Of a DNA stretch of 64,000 nt, positions 16,444 through 24,743 are shown in pieces (the first letter of the stretch is position 1; each line of letters begins with the position of its first letter). The stretch is from Vibrio qingdaonensis (GTDB lineage: Bacteria > Pseudomonadota > Gammaproteobacteria > Enterobacterales > Vibrionaceae): NCBI RefSeq assembly GCF_026191675.1, contig NZ_JAKRRY010000022.1, positions 1 to 64,000 of the forward strand. Reading direction: 5' to 3'. Position numbers and translations under genes: made by a program. The notes below the pieces were generated by a model. That model ran no database searches. It saw nothing but the letters and a program-made list of their open reading frames with translations, and was not told the origin of the DNA.

Positions 16444-17471
16444 AAGAGATCATGCTCCCTTACGTCCTGATTATTTGGTTACTGGTTAAACTCGGTGTCA
16501 TCAAGTGGACACTGAGAAACGCAGTGTTAAGCGTAGGTTTTGGTGCGTTTATCGCATTTCTATTGTTTACCGCGCACCGATTCTGGTCTCCTGCCGATCT
16601 GACGGACAGTACAACGGTGAAAGCCCCCCACGCGGTACTTAGCCCACTGTTTGGGCAACAAGTTAAAGACATTTACGTCACTCATAACCAAATTGTTAAA
16701 AAAGGTGAACTGCTTTATACGTTAGAGTCAGAAGATACCGATGAAGAAATTAAAAGCCTACGTTCACGACTGATTGCCAGTGAGCATAGAATTATCAGCA
16801 TTGAAGAACAAATCATCATTGATAAAAAGAATCACCAACGCCTCATCAGTTTGGATGAATTCAGCTCAGAGCAAGAGCGTGATGAACTGCATACGCGAAT
16901 TCAACAAGGCAATGCAGATTTAATGGCTGCCCACTCTGATGCCGACAGCATTAGAGCGCAAATAAACCAAAAGCAATGGCTTAATGACCGCAATCAGGTT
17001 AGAGCACCATTTGATGGCGTTGTTGGTGTGATTAACATCGCTAAAGGATCTCGTACTGGTAACTTGTTCTTATATGACACGGGTCGAAAATTTGTCGAAA
17101 TGCGCGTTAGCGACCAAACATATCGTCATATCAAAGAAGGACAGTTTGCGGAATTTTTTGTCAATTCTCATCCAGGTGAAATTTTTAGAGGACGCGTTCA
17201 TAGCATCACAAGCAACACTGGTGAAGCAACCGTCTCTGCATTAGGTTCTAGCCAGCAAGTCCGCCAACACGTTGGCAATAATACCGGTTCACATGGACGT
17301 ACCATTGTTATCGAGTTCGAAGAGCCAGAAGGCTATAACGTACCGCTTGGTGCCACGGGTTCTGGCTGGGTATCAGCCGATAAACCATCCTCTAAGCTTG
17401 GTTTCATGGATATCATTGGTGGCGCTACTGTCCGATTAAAGGCATTAAAAGCCTACTTAAATGCCATTTAA
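16440..17471 (+). CDS. HlyD-family periplasmic adaptor (YiaV-like)
   Basis: A 343-residue membrane-fusion protein: an N-terminal membrane anchor (two hydrophobic stretches in the first 50 residues), a biotinyl-lipoyl half motif (SPLFGQQVKDIYVTHNQIVK), a coiled-coil hairpin of about 80 residues (about 95-180), the second lipoyl half (VRAPFDGVVGVINIAKGS) and a beta-barrel part. Such proteins span the periplasm and link inner-membrane pumps to outer-membrane channels. It overlaps the YiaW-like gene by 4 bp and is closed by a strong terminator, so the operon is small protein, membrane protein, adaptor. No pump gene is present. Confidence 0.9.
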   Translation: MKEIMLPYVLIIWLLVKLGVIKWTLRNAVLSVGFGAFIAFLLFTAHRFWSPADLTDSTTVKAPHAVLSPLFGQQVKDIYVTHNQIVKKGELLYTLESEDTDEEIKSLRSRLIASEHRIISIEEQIIIDKKNHQRLISLDEFSSEQERDELHTRIQQGNADLMAAHSDADSIRAQINQKQWLNDRNQVRAPFDGVVGVINIAKGSRTGNLFLYDTGRKFVEMRVSDQTYRHIKEGQFAEFFVNSHPGEIFRGRVHSITSNTGEATVSALGSSQQVRQHVGNNTGSHGRTIVIEFEEPEGYNVPLGATGSGWVSADKPSSKLGFMDIIGGATVRLKALKAYLNAI

Positions 17472-17563
17472 ACCATCACAAGCAGATAGCAGATAGCAGA
17501 TTAACCCATTGGAGCTCATTAAAGACTTGGACTCTACGGAGTTCTGGAACAGGCATTGTGCTC

Positions 17564-17594
17564 AAAACACCTCACTTTTCGAGGTGTTTTTTTT
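17564..17594 (+). terminator. Terminator of the YiaWV-like operon
   Basis: AAAACACCTC pairs with GAGGTGTTTT around a 7-base loop and continues into eight T. It lies 92 bases after the adaptor stop. The rest of the 350-base gap to the next gene is AT-rich promoter sequence with a short AGCAGAT repeat near 17480. Confidence 0.9.
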
Positions 17595-17824
17595 GCCTAT
17601 TCCTTGTTAGCTTTTGCTTTTGCTTTTAGGATACCTCCCCCCATTAACGCTCCTTAATGGCTTCAGAGACATTACTATTTTTTTCATCACACCAAAAGCA
17701 GCCAATAAAAATGTCAACCGCCACCCATTCGAAAACAAGTCAGAAGCCAATTTAAATCTATTCGATATTTTCGTTAACTTAGCGCCGTTCCAAATCAGTG
17801 GACTCATAAAATAAGGTAACGAAA

Positions 17825-18529
17825 ATGAAAAAAACAGCAATCGTCCTTGCGCTAACATCGGTTTTTTCTGCAAACATTATGGCAGAAGGCCTATCTGGCG
17901 GCGTAGAACTGGACGCGAAGTTTGTAAATGGTGAAAAAGAATATTCAGCGAATAACGGCTCTGGTATCAAAGCATTTGTCGGTTATGAAGGTTTTGGTGC
18001 ATCAGCAAAACGTAAAGCGAATTTCGAAAATGAGTACAATGTTAACTACAAGCATGACTTCGATGGCTTTTGGCTAAAAGGAGAGTATGAATTTGTAGAC
18101 AAGAAGAGTGTACAACATGACCCGGCAAAGCCAGTTAATGACCAAAACAAATTTGGTGTAACAGTTGGCGGTAATATTGCCGATCTATTCGATACATCAC
18201 TTCGATTACGTAAAGATACCGATTTACGCTCTGGCCACAATGCGCCAAGAGGAGACATCTATCGTTTTGATCTCGCCGCGGGTAAGCAAGTCACAGACCG
18301 CATGTATTTTAACGCAAAAGTCGTGGGCCAAAAACAGAATAATAAAGATGTGATTGCTTTAGATTCTGGTGCTGACCGAAATAAAGACACAATCTACAAC
18401 CTAGAGTTGCGTGCCACTTTCACCGACATCCAAAACATGGTGCCTTATGTTGAAGTCGGTAATGAAGGTGTATTTGGCAAAGATACTCGTAACACATACG
18501 GTAAGGTTGGTGTGGTATTTCCATTCTGA
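17825..18529 (+). CDS. Small outer-membrane beta-barrel protein, KdgM-like
   Basis: A 234-residue protein with a signal peptide (cleavage after ANIMA) and a mature part of alternating amphipathic strands ending in Phe (VVFPF), the signature of outer-membrane barrels. Size and pattern resemble the KdgM/OmpL family of small, often 12-stranded porins for acidic oligosaccharides, but it is more divergent than the KdgM-like porin at 36750-37466. The start has AAGGTAACGAAA upstream. It is followed by a LysR regulator on the same strand that might control it. Substrate unknown. Confidence 0.75.
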   Translation: MKKTAIVLALTSVFSANIMAEGLSGGVELDAKFVNGEKEYSANNGSGIKAFVGYEGFGASAKRKANFENEYNVNYKHDFDGFWLKGEYEFVDKKSVQHDPAKPVNDQNKFGVTVGGNIADLFDTSLRLRKDTDLRSGHNAPRGDIYRFDLAAGKQVTDRMYFNAKVVGQKQNNKDVIALDSGADRNKDTIYNLELRATFTDIQNMVPYVEVGNEGVFGKDTRNTYGKVGVVFPF

Positions 18530-18772
18530 TCAGCATAAGAGCTAGGGTTAATGACTAAACCACCCTACCACTTACCTGCATAACATACTGATATTCGAAG
18601 GATTGAATATCACCTAACCAAACGTACTCTTCACCGCCCCCTCCCCCCTTCTTCTCCCCCTTGACCTCGTATTGACCTTGATATATTAATGGATGAGCGG
18701 CGATGTCAATACTACGACTCACCTCCCATCGTTCGTGATAAGCCTAGAAAAACTCATGGAGTGCAACACCGT

Positions 18773-19618
18773 ATGGATCTTAATCTACTCATCACATTTC
18801 AAGCGATATACAAACACGGCTCGATTACTCGTGCAGCCGATGCTCTGGAGGTCACACAGCCAGCCGTTAGTGCAGCATTAAAAAGACTAGAAGCCGTGGT
18901 GGGAAAGGCCTTGTTTGTCCGTTCCGGTCGCAGTATTACTCCTACCGGCGCAGCCGTGGCACTTGCCAATAAGATAGCCGCGCCTCTGGCCGTACTGGAA
19001 AGCATCGAACAAAACCAAGATGTTACCAAAGTCTATTGTAACGAAAGTTTGATGCACTTAGTTTGTGATATCGACGGTCTTTCTTTCCAAGAGCCCCCGC
19101 TTAGCGAATCACAACTGTTAGCCGATATTGACTCACAAAAAGTCGACTTGGTTATCGATGTTGCTAGCAGCAAAAGTCGTTCTCACGTCGTTGAAGACCT
19201 ATTCAGTGAACCTGTTGTTTGTGTTTGTCGCAACGATCATCCGAGTATTGGCGACAGTTTGACGTTTGAGCAGTATTTTAAATTGGAACACATTGCACTC
19301 AATATTCGCAGAAATGACATGGTCATGCTTGAATTCCTAGCAGAAAGAGCCATGCCACCCCGACGAGTTAAAGCACAGACTGGCTCCCTGTCGAGTATGT
19401 TATCGCTTGCTGCAACGACCAATTTAATCGGTGCATCCACCGTGTCTCTTGCTAAACATATGGCACCGCTACTTAACCTCAAGGTTATCGATATCCCCAT
19501 TCAGTTAAGAGACGTTCAGTTTCGAATGATTTATCACCGTCGCTTCCTCAATGACGAGCAACATAAAGCCACTCGTCAGTTAATTCGCAATACCATTCAG
19601 AACCATCAATACCAATAA
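18773..19618 (+). CDS. LysR-family transcriptional regulator
   Basis: A 281-residue regulator from the ATG at 18773, where the LysR helix-turn-helix begins (MDLNLLITFQAIYKHGSITRA, with TQPAVSAALKRLE as recognition helix). The rest is the periplasmic-binding-protein-like effector domain. The longer frame back to 18689 adds 28 residues of unlikely composition. LysR regulators usually act on a neighbouring gene; here the upstream barrel gene and the downstream DM13 gene are both on the same strand, so the target is unclear. Confidence 0.9.
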   Translation: MDLNLLITFQAIYKHGSITRAADALEVTQPAVSAALKRLEAVVGKALFVRSGRSITPTGAAVALANKIAAPLAVLESIEQNQDVTKVYCNESLMHLVCDIDGLSFQEPPLSESQLLADIDSQKVDLVIDVASSKSRSHVVEDLFSEPVVCVCRNDHPSIGDSLTFEQYFKLEHIALNIRRNDMVMLEFLAERAMPPRRVKAQTGSLSSMLSLAATTNLIGASTVSLAKHMAPLLNLKVIDIPIQLRDVQFRMIYHRRFLNDEQHKATRQLIRNTIQNHQYQ

Positions 19619-19862
19619 GGCGTCAATGACATCGGATTAAACCATTGCTAGCCCATTCCATGCGACCGACATTGCAATAGAAACGAATTTGTTTGAGGCT
19701 CTGCATTGAAATGTTCTATGGTTAAGTTATCAGCGTTAGACGCGCTATTATCTATCAGCCAATCACTGATGATAAGCCAGCTATTGGCGATACATTCGTC
19801 ATTATTCGTGAGAATGGAAAGCCCGTAAGAGCGACCAAAAGACGGCCAGTCGGAGAGCAATT

Positions 19863-20345
19863 TTGAAACGAGTGATATTACTTTGTACCCATTTAGCGGC
19901 GTTATTTTCCGGCTTTATGCTCGGTATCTATATTTTGCCTATTTTGATACAACCAGACTCCCCCGAGTTCAACACAAAAACTCTGCCTACCGAGCAAATC
20001 AGTATGGTCGGTGAGTTCTCTAAAGACCGTGAAGACAGTGACTTCTTCCATTGGGGTGAAGGTAAAATAACCGTCACCCATAACAGTGTGATGTTTATCG
20101 GCGAACTCGCGCCGGGCCCAGATTACAAGCTGTATTTATCGCCGACTTATATTGAAACAGAAAGTGATTTCAACACTCACAAAGCGGATATGCTTCGTAT
20201 AGGCGATATCAAGACCTTTGACCGCTTCCTACTCTCTCTACCCGAAAATACCGATTTAGCCCAATACACTACCGCAATTGTTTGGTGCGAAACCTTTGGG
20301 GAATTCATTACGTCCGCTCGGTTATTCCCTCCTAGTGACACATAA
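19863..20345 (+). CDS. DM13-domain protein, membrane-anchored
   Basis: A 160-residue protein with one N-terminal membrane segment (about 5-28) and a DM13-type domain (about 45-155): FHWGEGKITV, LAPGPDYKLYLSP and FLLSLPENTD, then a single Cys in AIVWCETFGEF. DM13 domains have been proposed to carry electrons through a conserved Cys; here that residue is present. It should lie in the periplasm attached to the inner membrane. The start is a TTG supported by GGAGAG eight bases upstream; no ATG is available. Single-gene unit, followed by a hairpin. Confidence 0.8.
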   Translation: MKRVILLCTHLAALFSGFMLGIYILPILIQPDSPEFNTKTLPTEQISMVGEFSKDREDSDFFHWGEGKITVTHNSVMFIGELAPGPDYKLYLSPTYIETESDFNTHKADMLRIGDIKTFDRFLLSLPENTDLAQYTTAIVWCETFGEFITSARLFPPSDT

Positions 20346-20378
20346 TGAGCTGTGAAACGAAAGAGTCTGCGCATATAT

Positions 20379-20413
20379 AACGATAAATAACGAAACACTC
20401 GCTATTTATCGTT
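20379..20413 (+). terminator. Stem-loop after the DM13 gene
   Basis: A perfect 11-bp inverted repeat, AACGATAAATA with TATTTATCGTT, around a 13-base loop, 33 bases after the DM13 stop. The T-run is poor, so it may end transcription weakly or stabilise the message. The remaining roughly 250 bases before the Dcu gene are AT-rich promoter sequence, with TGTGA at 20584 as a possible CRP half-site. Confidence 0.55.
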
Positions 20414-20663
20414 CGCTATTAACCTTTACGCCAATTTTCTATATCTATCGGTGTAGAGATTTTCACTATTGCAACCTTATCCTTGCGCATTAATCACAGT
20501 TAATTTACACCTCATTCACGAATCTCACCTATAGAGTGACTCATCTTATAGAATTAAATTTCTAGCATAAGTTCAATACGTTATGTGATCTTACATTCAA
20601 ATAACCATACAATAATAGGGGATAATTACTTCACTGTTACAAATTGTAAATAAGGAAATAGTG

Positions 20664-21995
20664 ATGTTGTATCTAGAGTTTCTGTTCCTACTCCTCATGC
20701 TCTATATTGGCTCGAGGAAAGGCGGGATTGGTCTTGGCATTGTATCGGGTATCGGCTTAACCATTGAAGTTTTCATTTTCAAGATGCCACCAACCTCTCC
20801 GCCAGTCACCGTCATGCTCATTATTTTAGCGGTGGTCACCTGTGCGTCTATTTTAGAAGCCGCTGGCGGTCTAAAATACATGCTTCAAGTCGCGGAGAGA
20901 CTACTGCGTAAAAACCCAAAACGCGTCACTCTCATTGCGCCATTTGTGACTTACAGCATGACGTTTTTACTTGGCACTGGACACGCGGTTTATTCCATTA
21001 TGCCTATTATTGGTGATGTCGCACTTAAAAATGGCATCCGTCCAGAGCGACCAATGGCGGCGTCTTCCGTTGCCTCTCAGATTGCCATCACCGCGTCGCC
21101 AATTTCTGCTGCCGTTGTCTATTACCTCGCGCAACTCTCACAGATCCAAACCAATATTACCTTACTGTCTATCTTAATGGTGACCGTTCCTGCTACCTTA
21201 TTTGGTACCTTGCTCATGTCGTTATACAGCATGAAACGCGGCAAGGAGCTTGATGATGATCCTGAGTATCAATCACGCTTAAAAGATCCGGAGTGGCGTG
21301 AGCGTATCCTAAATACCACAGCAACATCGCTTGATGAAGTCCTCCCAAGTTCTGCAAGAAACTCGGTATTGATCTTTTTGCTATCAATCGTTGTGATCGT
21401 GATAATTGCGATGGTACCTGAGATTCGCACCATTACAGACGGGGGCAAACCCATAAGCATGGCTGTGATCATTCAGATGATGATGCTCTGCTTTGGGGGC
21501 ATTATTCTGCTTGCCACTAATACCGACCCACGCTTAGTCCCTAACGGCGTTGTGTTTAAATCTGGAATGGTCGCAGCGATTGCCATCTTTGGTATTGCTT
21601 GGATGTCTGATACGTATTTCCAATACGCAATGCCACAATTCAAATCGGGTATCGTCGGTATGGTCACGGACTACCCATGGACGTTTGCGCTTGCGCTATT
21701 TACGGTTTCTGTTGTCGTCAACTCCCAAGCCGCAACAGCGCGTATGATGCTACCCGTCGGCTTAGGGCTCGGGCTTGAACCCGCACTACTGATTGGTTTA
21801 ATGCCTGCTGTCTACGGATACTTCTTTATCCCTAACTACCCTTCCGATATTGCTACGGTGAATTTTGACTCGTCTGGCACAACGAAAATTGGCAAGTGGT
21901 ATTTTAACCACTCATTCATGAGTGTCGGGCTTATCGGTGTGGTTTCAGCCTGTTGCGCAGGCTATATACTGGGACAAATGGTGATTAGCCAATAG
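20664..21995 (+). CDS. Anaerobic C4-dicarboxylate carrier, DcuA/DcuB family
   Basis: A 443-residue polytopic inner-membrane protein with about 11-12 hydrophobic segments. It matches the DcuA/DcuB type (E. coli 433/446 residues) in length and in segments such as GTGHAVYSIMPIIGDVALKNGIRPERP and FIPNYPSDIATVNFD. These carriers exchange fumarate, malate or aspartate for succinate, mainly without oxygen. I start at the ATG at 20664 with AAGGA seven bases upstream; the GTG at 20661 is an alternative. Single gene, closed by the nested hairpin at 22015-22055. DcuA versus DcuB cannot be decided here. Confidence 0.9.
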   Translation: MLYLEFLFLLLMLYIGSRKGGIGLGIVSGIGLTIEVFIFKMPPTSPPVTVMLIILAVVTCASILEAAGGLKYMLQVAERLLRKNPKRVTLIAPFVTYSMTFLLGTGHAVYSIMPIIGDVALKNGIRPERPMAASSVASQIAITASPISAAVVYYLAQLSQIQTNITLLSILMVTVPATLFGTLLMSLYSMKRGKELDDDPEYQSRLKDPEWRERILNTTATSLDEVLPSSARNSVLIFLLSIVVIVIIAMVPEIRTITDGGKPISMAVIIQMMMLCFGGIILLATNTDPRLVPNGVVFKSGMVAAIAIFGIAWMSDTYFQYAMPQFKSGIVGMVTDYPWTFALALFTVSVVVNSQAATARMMLPVGLGLGLEPALLIGLMPAVYGYFFIPNYPSDIATVNFDSSGTTKIGKWYFNHSFMSVGLIGVVSACCAGYILGQMVISQ

Positions 21996-22014
21996 TCATC
22001 GACTAACGAAATAA

Positions 22015-22055
22015 CATCGTTGGCTTTGGGTCTCCATCACCCAAAACCAACGATG
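22015..22055. terminator. Nested stem-loop between the Dcu and Lrp genes
   Basis: Outer arms CATCGTTGG / CCAACGATG (22015-22023, 22047-22055) and inner arms TTTGGGT / ACCCAAA (22025-22031, 22039-22045) form one long hairpin between two converging genes. No T-run follows, so it is a likely but not classical terminator. Confidence 0.6.
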
Positions 22056-22071
22056 AAGCATAGTGATAGCA

Positions 22072-22103
22072 CTTAAGTTTGATCGTGCTTAAGTTTGATG
22101 ATG
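22072..22103. repeat. Two tandem 16-bp units
   Basis: CTTAAGTTTGATCGTG is followed directly by CTTAAGTTTGATGATG, and then TTTAAGC. It lies just beyond the stop of the Lrp-type gene, between it and the nested hairpin. Confidence 0.75.
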
Positions 22104-22109
22104 TTTAAG

Positions 22110-22568
22110 CTAAATGGGCAGCTTCGTTTTACGCTTCACCTGACCAAATGCAAAACTGGATTCTATGGCTGCGATGTTCGGCAATCTCGTTAACTCTCTA
22201 CGAATAAATTGCTCGTAGGTTTTCAAAGAACCACTCACGACATGAAGTAGATAATCGTGGTTTCCCGTCATCAAAAAGCACTCCAACACCTCATCGAGCT
22301 GCGCCACATGTTGCTCAAAATGCCGCATCTGTTCCTGCGTCGGCTTTTCTAATTTTACCAACACAAACACCGTTATTGGCAACCCGCACGCTTCTTGGTC
22401 AACACTGGCATGATAACCGTTAATTATACCGCGCTTTTCTAATGCCCTGACGCGACGTAAACAAGGGGAAGGTGACAACGATACTCTATCGGCCAGCTCT
22501 TGATTAGACAGCCGTGCATTACTCTGCAGCTCACTCAAAATTCTCTTATCTATATCATCCATGACCAT
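22110..22568 (-). CDS. Lrp/AsnC-family transcriptional regulator
   Basis: A 152-residue regulator with the Lrp pattern: N-terminal helix-turn-helix (DIDKRILSELQSNARLSNQE, then VSLSPSPCLRRVRALE) and a C-terminal RAM/AsnC ligand domain (VLECFLMTGNHDYLLHV). Such proteins sense amino acids and form octamers on DNA. The gene is divergent from the PLP enzyme gene, with 136 bases between them that hold three GCAAT-type motifs, so it most likely controls that enzyme and itself. The start could also be the second ATG two codons later; neither has a strong ribosome binding site. Confidence 0.95.
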   Translation of the reverse strand: MVMDDIDKRILSELQSNARLSNQELADRVSLSPSPCLRRVRALEKRGIINGYHASVDQEACGLPITVFVLVKLEKPTQEQMRHFEQHVAQLDEVLECFLMTGNHDYLLHVVSGSLKTYEQFIRRELTRLPNIAAIESSFAFGQVKRKTKLPI

Positions 22569-22572
22569 TCTC

Positions 22573-22656
22573 GCAATTATCTATCAATCTTTACCGCTCA
22601 TGCGCAATAATATTGCTTAACATTAGTACTAAGAGTGGAAACTCGCAATCATTCGC
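22573..22656. promoter_or_regulatory. Divergent control region with three GCAAT motifs
   Basis: GCAATTAT at 22573, the full palindrome GCAATAATATTGC at 22604-22616, and GCAATCATTCGC at 22645-22656. AT-rich inverted repeats set in phased arrays are typical Lrp-family sites. Spacing is 31 and 41 bases, about three and four helical turns. Confidence 0.5.
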
Positions 22657-22704
22657 CACTGAGGATTTCTAGACTTTAAGGAGAACAGTCAAAAGGAACC
22701 AGAC

Positions 22705-24516
22705 ATGAACATCGCAACCCAACTGAGCCCACTACGAAAAACCACCAAGCATGAAAAAGCACAAACACTGGCCATTGAGCAAGCCAAACACTTTGGTATT
22801 GACCCAAACAGTGAATATGGCACGACTCTGGTCGAACTCGCGACCACGCTCTATCAAGCAAACAGTAAAACTCATGACTTATGGGCTATCACCGTTGATG
22901 GACTGTCTGAGCTCGACAAAAGCGACAGGATCGCCTGGTTTAATGCCAAACGCTTCTTATCCTTTCAGATTGCAAAAATTCTCGATAATTTGCAAAACCC
23001 TATGCGCTCCACGTACCAATCTATTGCCACCAACAATGGTCATTTTGCGTCGAAAGGTGCCTACCCAATATTCGATAATGTCTCGGCGATATTCTCCGCA
23101 AGCCCAGTGATTACTCGTACGGCAACCTACTTATTTGCGTGTACTGAATGGATTGAAGATGCCTTTAATGGTAAAGAGCCATTACATGACATTTACTCAC
23201 GTTTGCTCAACCCAACGTCTATCGCGTTAGCCAATCATATGGTTGATATTGAAGCGGGCGAGCGAGCGAACGAATACCTAGCTTGGAACTTCAACTCAGG
23301 TATGGCTGCCATTGATGGCTTGTTTAGTCACTTGTTGGGTTATGAAGATATCGTGCTTTCTTCTCGTAATATTTATGGCGGATCTTATCAGCTACTAGAA
23401 GATTGGTTTGGCAAGTCTTCAAACCTCAATATTGCCGTCGAATGGGTCGATGGTTACGGGGGCGATGATTTCGCAACTCGCCTAGATGACATCACGGAGA
23501 AATACGCAGACCGCTTAGCCAAAGGGAAAAAAATCTACGTCTATTTAGAGTCGCCGTGTAACCCGCACGGGTATGTCTTAGATGTAGCCGCCATCAGCTA
23601 TGAATCCCACCAAAGAGGATGGGACGTCATTGTCGATTCAACCGTCGGAACCCCTCTACTGCACCCGGTATTAAAACGCGATGATGTCATGGAGCGTCCT
23701 GACTTTGTTGTCCATTCGTACACGAAAGAGTTGGCTGGATCAGGCACCACGACGGCAGGGGTCGTCATAGGACGCAATGAAACCATGTTTGCGCCGAAAG
23801 GTGAGGACATTTCGTTTACTAAACCTAATGGCGAAGACGTGATTATTCCTTGGAACGAAACCTTATTCTGGAACGTCTACTACATTAAGGGGGCATTTCT
23901 TGATGCCGATAAAGCCTTTGAAGTACTTAACGGCATGAAAACCTATGAGATGAGGGTCATTCAAAAGACCATTAACACGCTAACGTTAGCCAAGTTATTT
24001 GACGCACATCCCGACATCAACGTCTCATGCCCAGCCCTTCCTGATAGTGACAATTATGAGCACTGCCAAAACAATATGTACCTAGGCTTGCCTGCTGCAC
24101 TGTTTACGATTGATATGGAAGGAAACGGTAATCGCGCCCCTATCAATCGTGATGTATTTAAACAGTTCTTCGACATGCTTGAACCCGCCATTGGGATGCA
24201 AGTAAGCTTAGGACAAACCAATACCGTTGCGCTGTGCCCGGCCCTCACCACGCACTCTGAGCTCAGTGACGAAGCTCTGGTTGAATCTGGAATAAAGCCT
24301 ACGACCATGCGAATCTCCATTGGACTGGAAGATCCTCGCATGTTCATTGCGCATATCATCGAGGCTGCAAAGTTGTCTATTGACCGCAAACACATGGACT
24401 TTTCTAGCCGCTTTCCTTGCCCCGACACCATTGACGAGATCTATATGCAAACCTACCTAGATGTCCACCAGCGATTTGCACACAGCCTACCTAGATTTAC
24501 GTCGTTAATCGCGTAA
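22705..24516 (+). CDS. PLP-dependent Cys/Met-metabolism-like enzyme with long N-terminal extension
   Basis: A 603-residue enzyme, longer than the about 400 residues of cystathionine gamma-synthase or methionine gamma-lyase. The core starts near residue 160 (YSRLLNPT, 164-171), contains SGMAAID at about 198, the PLP-contacting Asp in VIVDSTVGTP (Asp311) and the Schiff-base Lys in HSYTKELAGSGTTTAG (Lys341). The first 160 residues are helical and unassigned, and an insertion lies around 365-395. It likely carries out a beta- or gamma-elimination or replacement on a sulfur amino acid; the exact reaction is unknown. The Lrp-type gene is divergent and probably controls it. Confidence 0.85.
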   Translation: MNIATQLSPLRKTTKHEKAQTLAIEQAKHFGIDPNSEYGTTLVELATTLYQANSKTHDLWAITVDGLSELDKSDRIAWFNAKRFLSFQIAKILDNLQNPMRSTYQSIATNNGHFASKGAYPIFDNVSAIFSASPVITRTATYLFACTEWIEDAFNGKEPLHDIYSRLLNPTSIALANHMVDIEAGERANEYLAWNFNSGMAAIDGLFSHLLGYEDIVLSSRNIYGGSYQLLEDWFGKSSNLNIAVEWVDGYGGDDFATRLDDITEKYADRLAKGKKIYVYLESPCNPHGYVLDVAAISYESHQRGWDVIVDSTVGTPLLHPVLKRDDVMERPDFVVHSYTKELAGSGTTTAGVVIGRNETMFAPKGEDISFTKPNGEDVIIPWNETLFWNVYYIKGAFLDADKAFEVLNGMKTYEMRVIQKTINTLTLAKLFDAHPDINVSCPALPDSDNYEHCQNNMYLGLPAALFTIDMEGNGNRAPINRDVFKQFFDMLEPAIGMQVSLGQTNTVALCPALTTHSELSDEALVESGIKPTTMRISIGLEDPRMFIAHIIEAAKLSIDRKHMDFSSRFPCPDTIDEIYMQTYLDVHQRFAHSLPRFTSLIA

Positions 24517-24530
24517 CCTTTACCGTAATA

Positions 24531-24556
24531 GTAGGAGTGTTGACGAGCACTCCTAC
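24531..24556 (+). terminator. Stem-loop after the PLP enzyme gene
   Basis: GTAGGAGTG pairs with CACTCCTAC around an 8-base loop, 14 bases after the stop. It has no T-run, so termination is likely but not certain. Confidence 0.55.
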
Positions 24557-24743
24557 CGAGCTAATTTACGCTTATCACTCGATAAATTAAGTAATTGAGC
24601 ATTCTGTCACTCCGTTTCTCCGGGAGGGGCTTCATTGTTTTCCGTAAAAGTCACCAAAGCGTAACAAAATATGTTTATGGTCATCGAGCGCTCTGTTTTT
24701 GTTTATGAGCGTTATCCAAAGTTGCATTATTCACGGAGGAAAC

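Noticed and set aside
19648..19860. 70-codon minus-strand frame between the LysR and DM13 genes
   Set aside because: Its start would be a TTG without a ribosome binding site, inside the ribosome binding region of the DM13 gene. Composition is acceptable, so it is not fully excluded.
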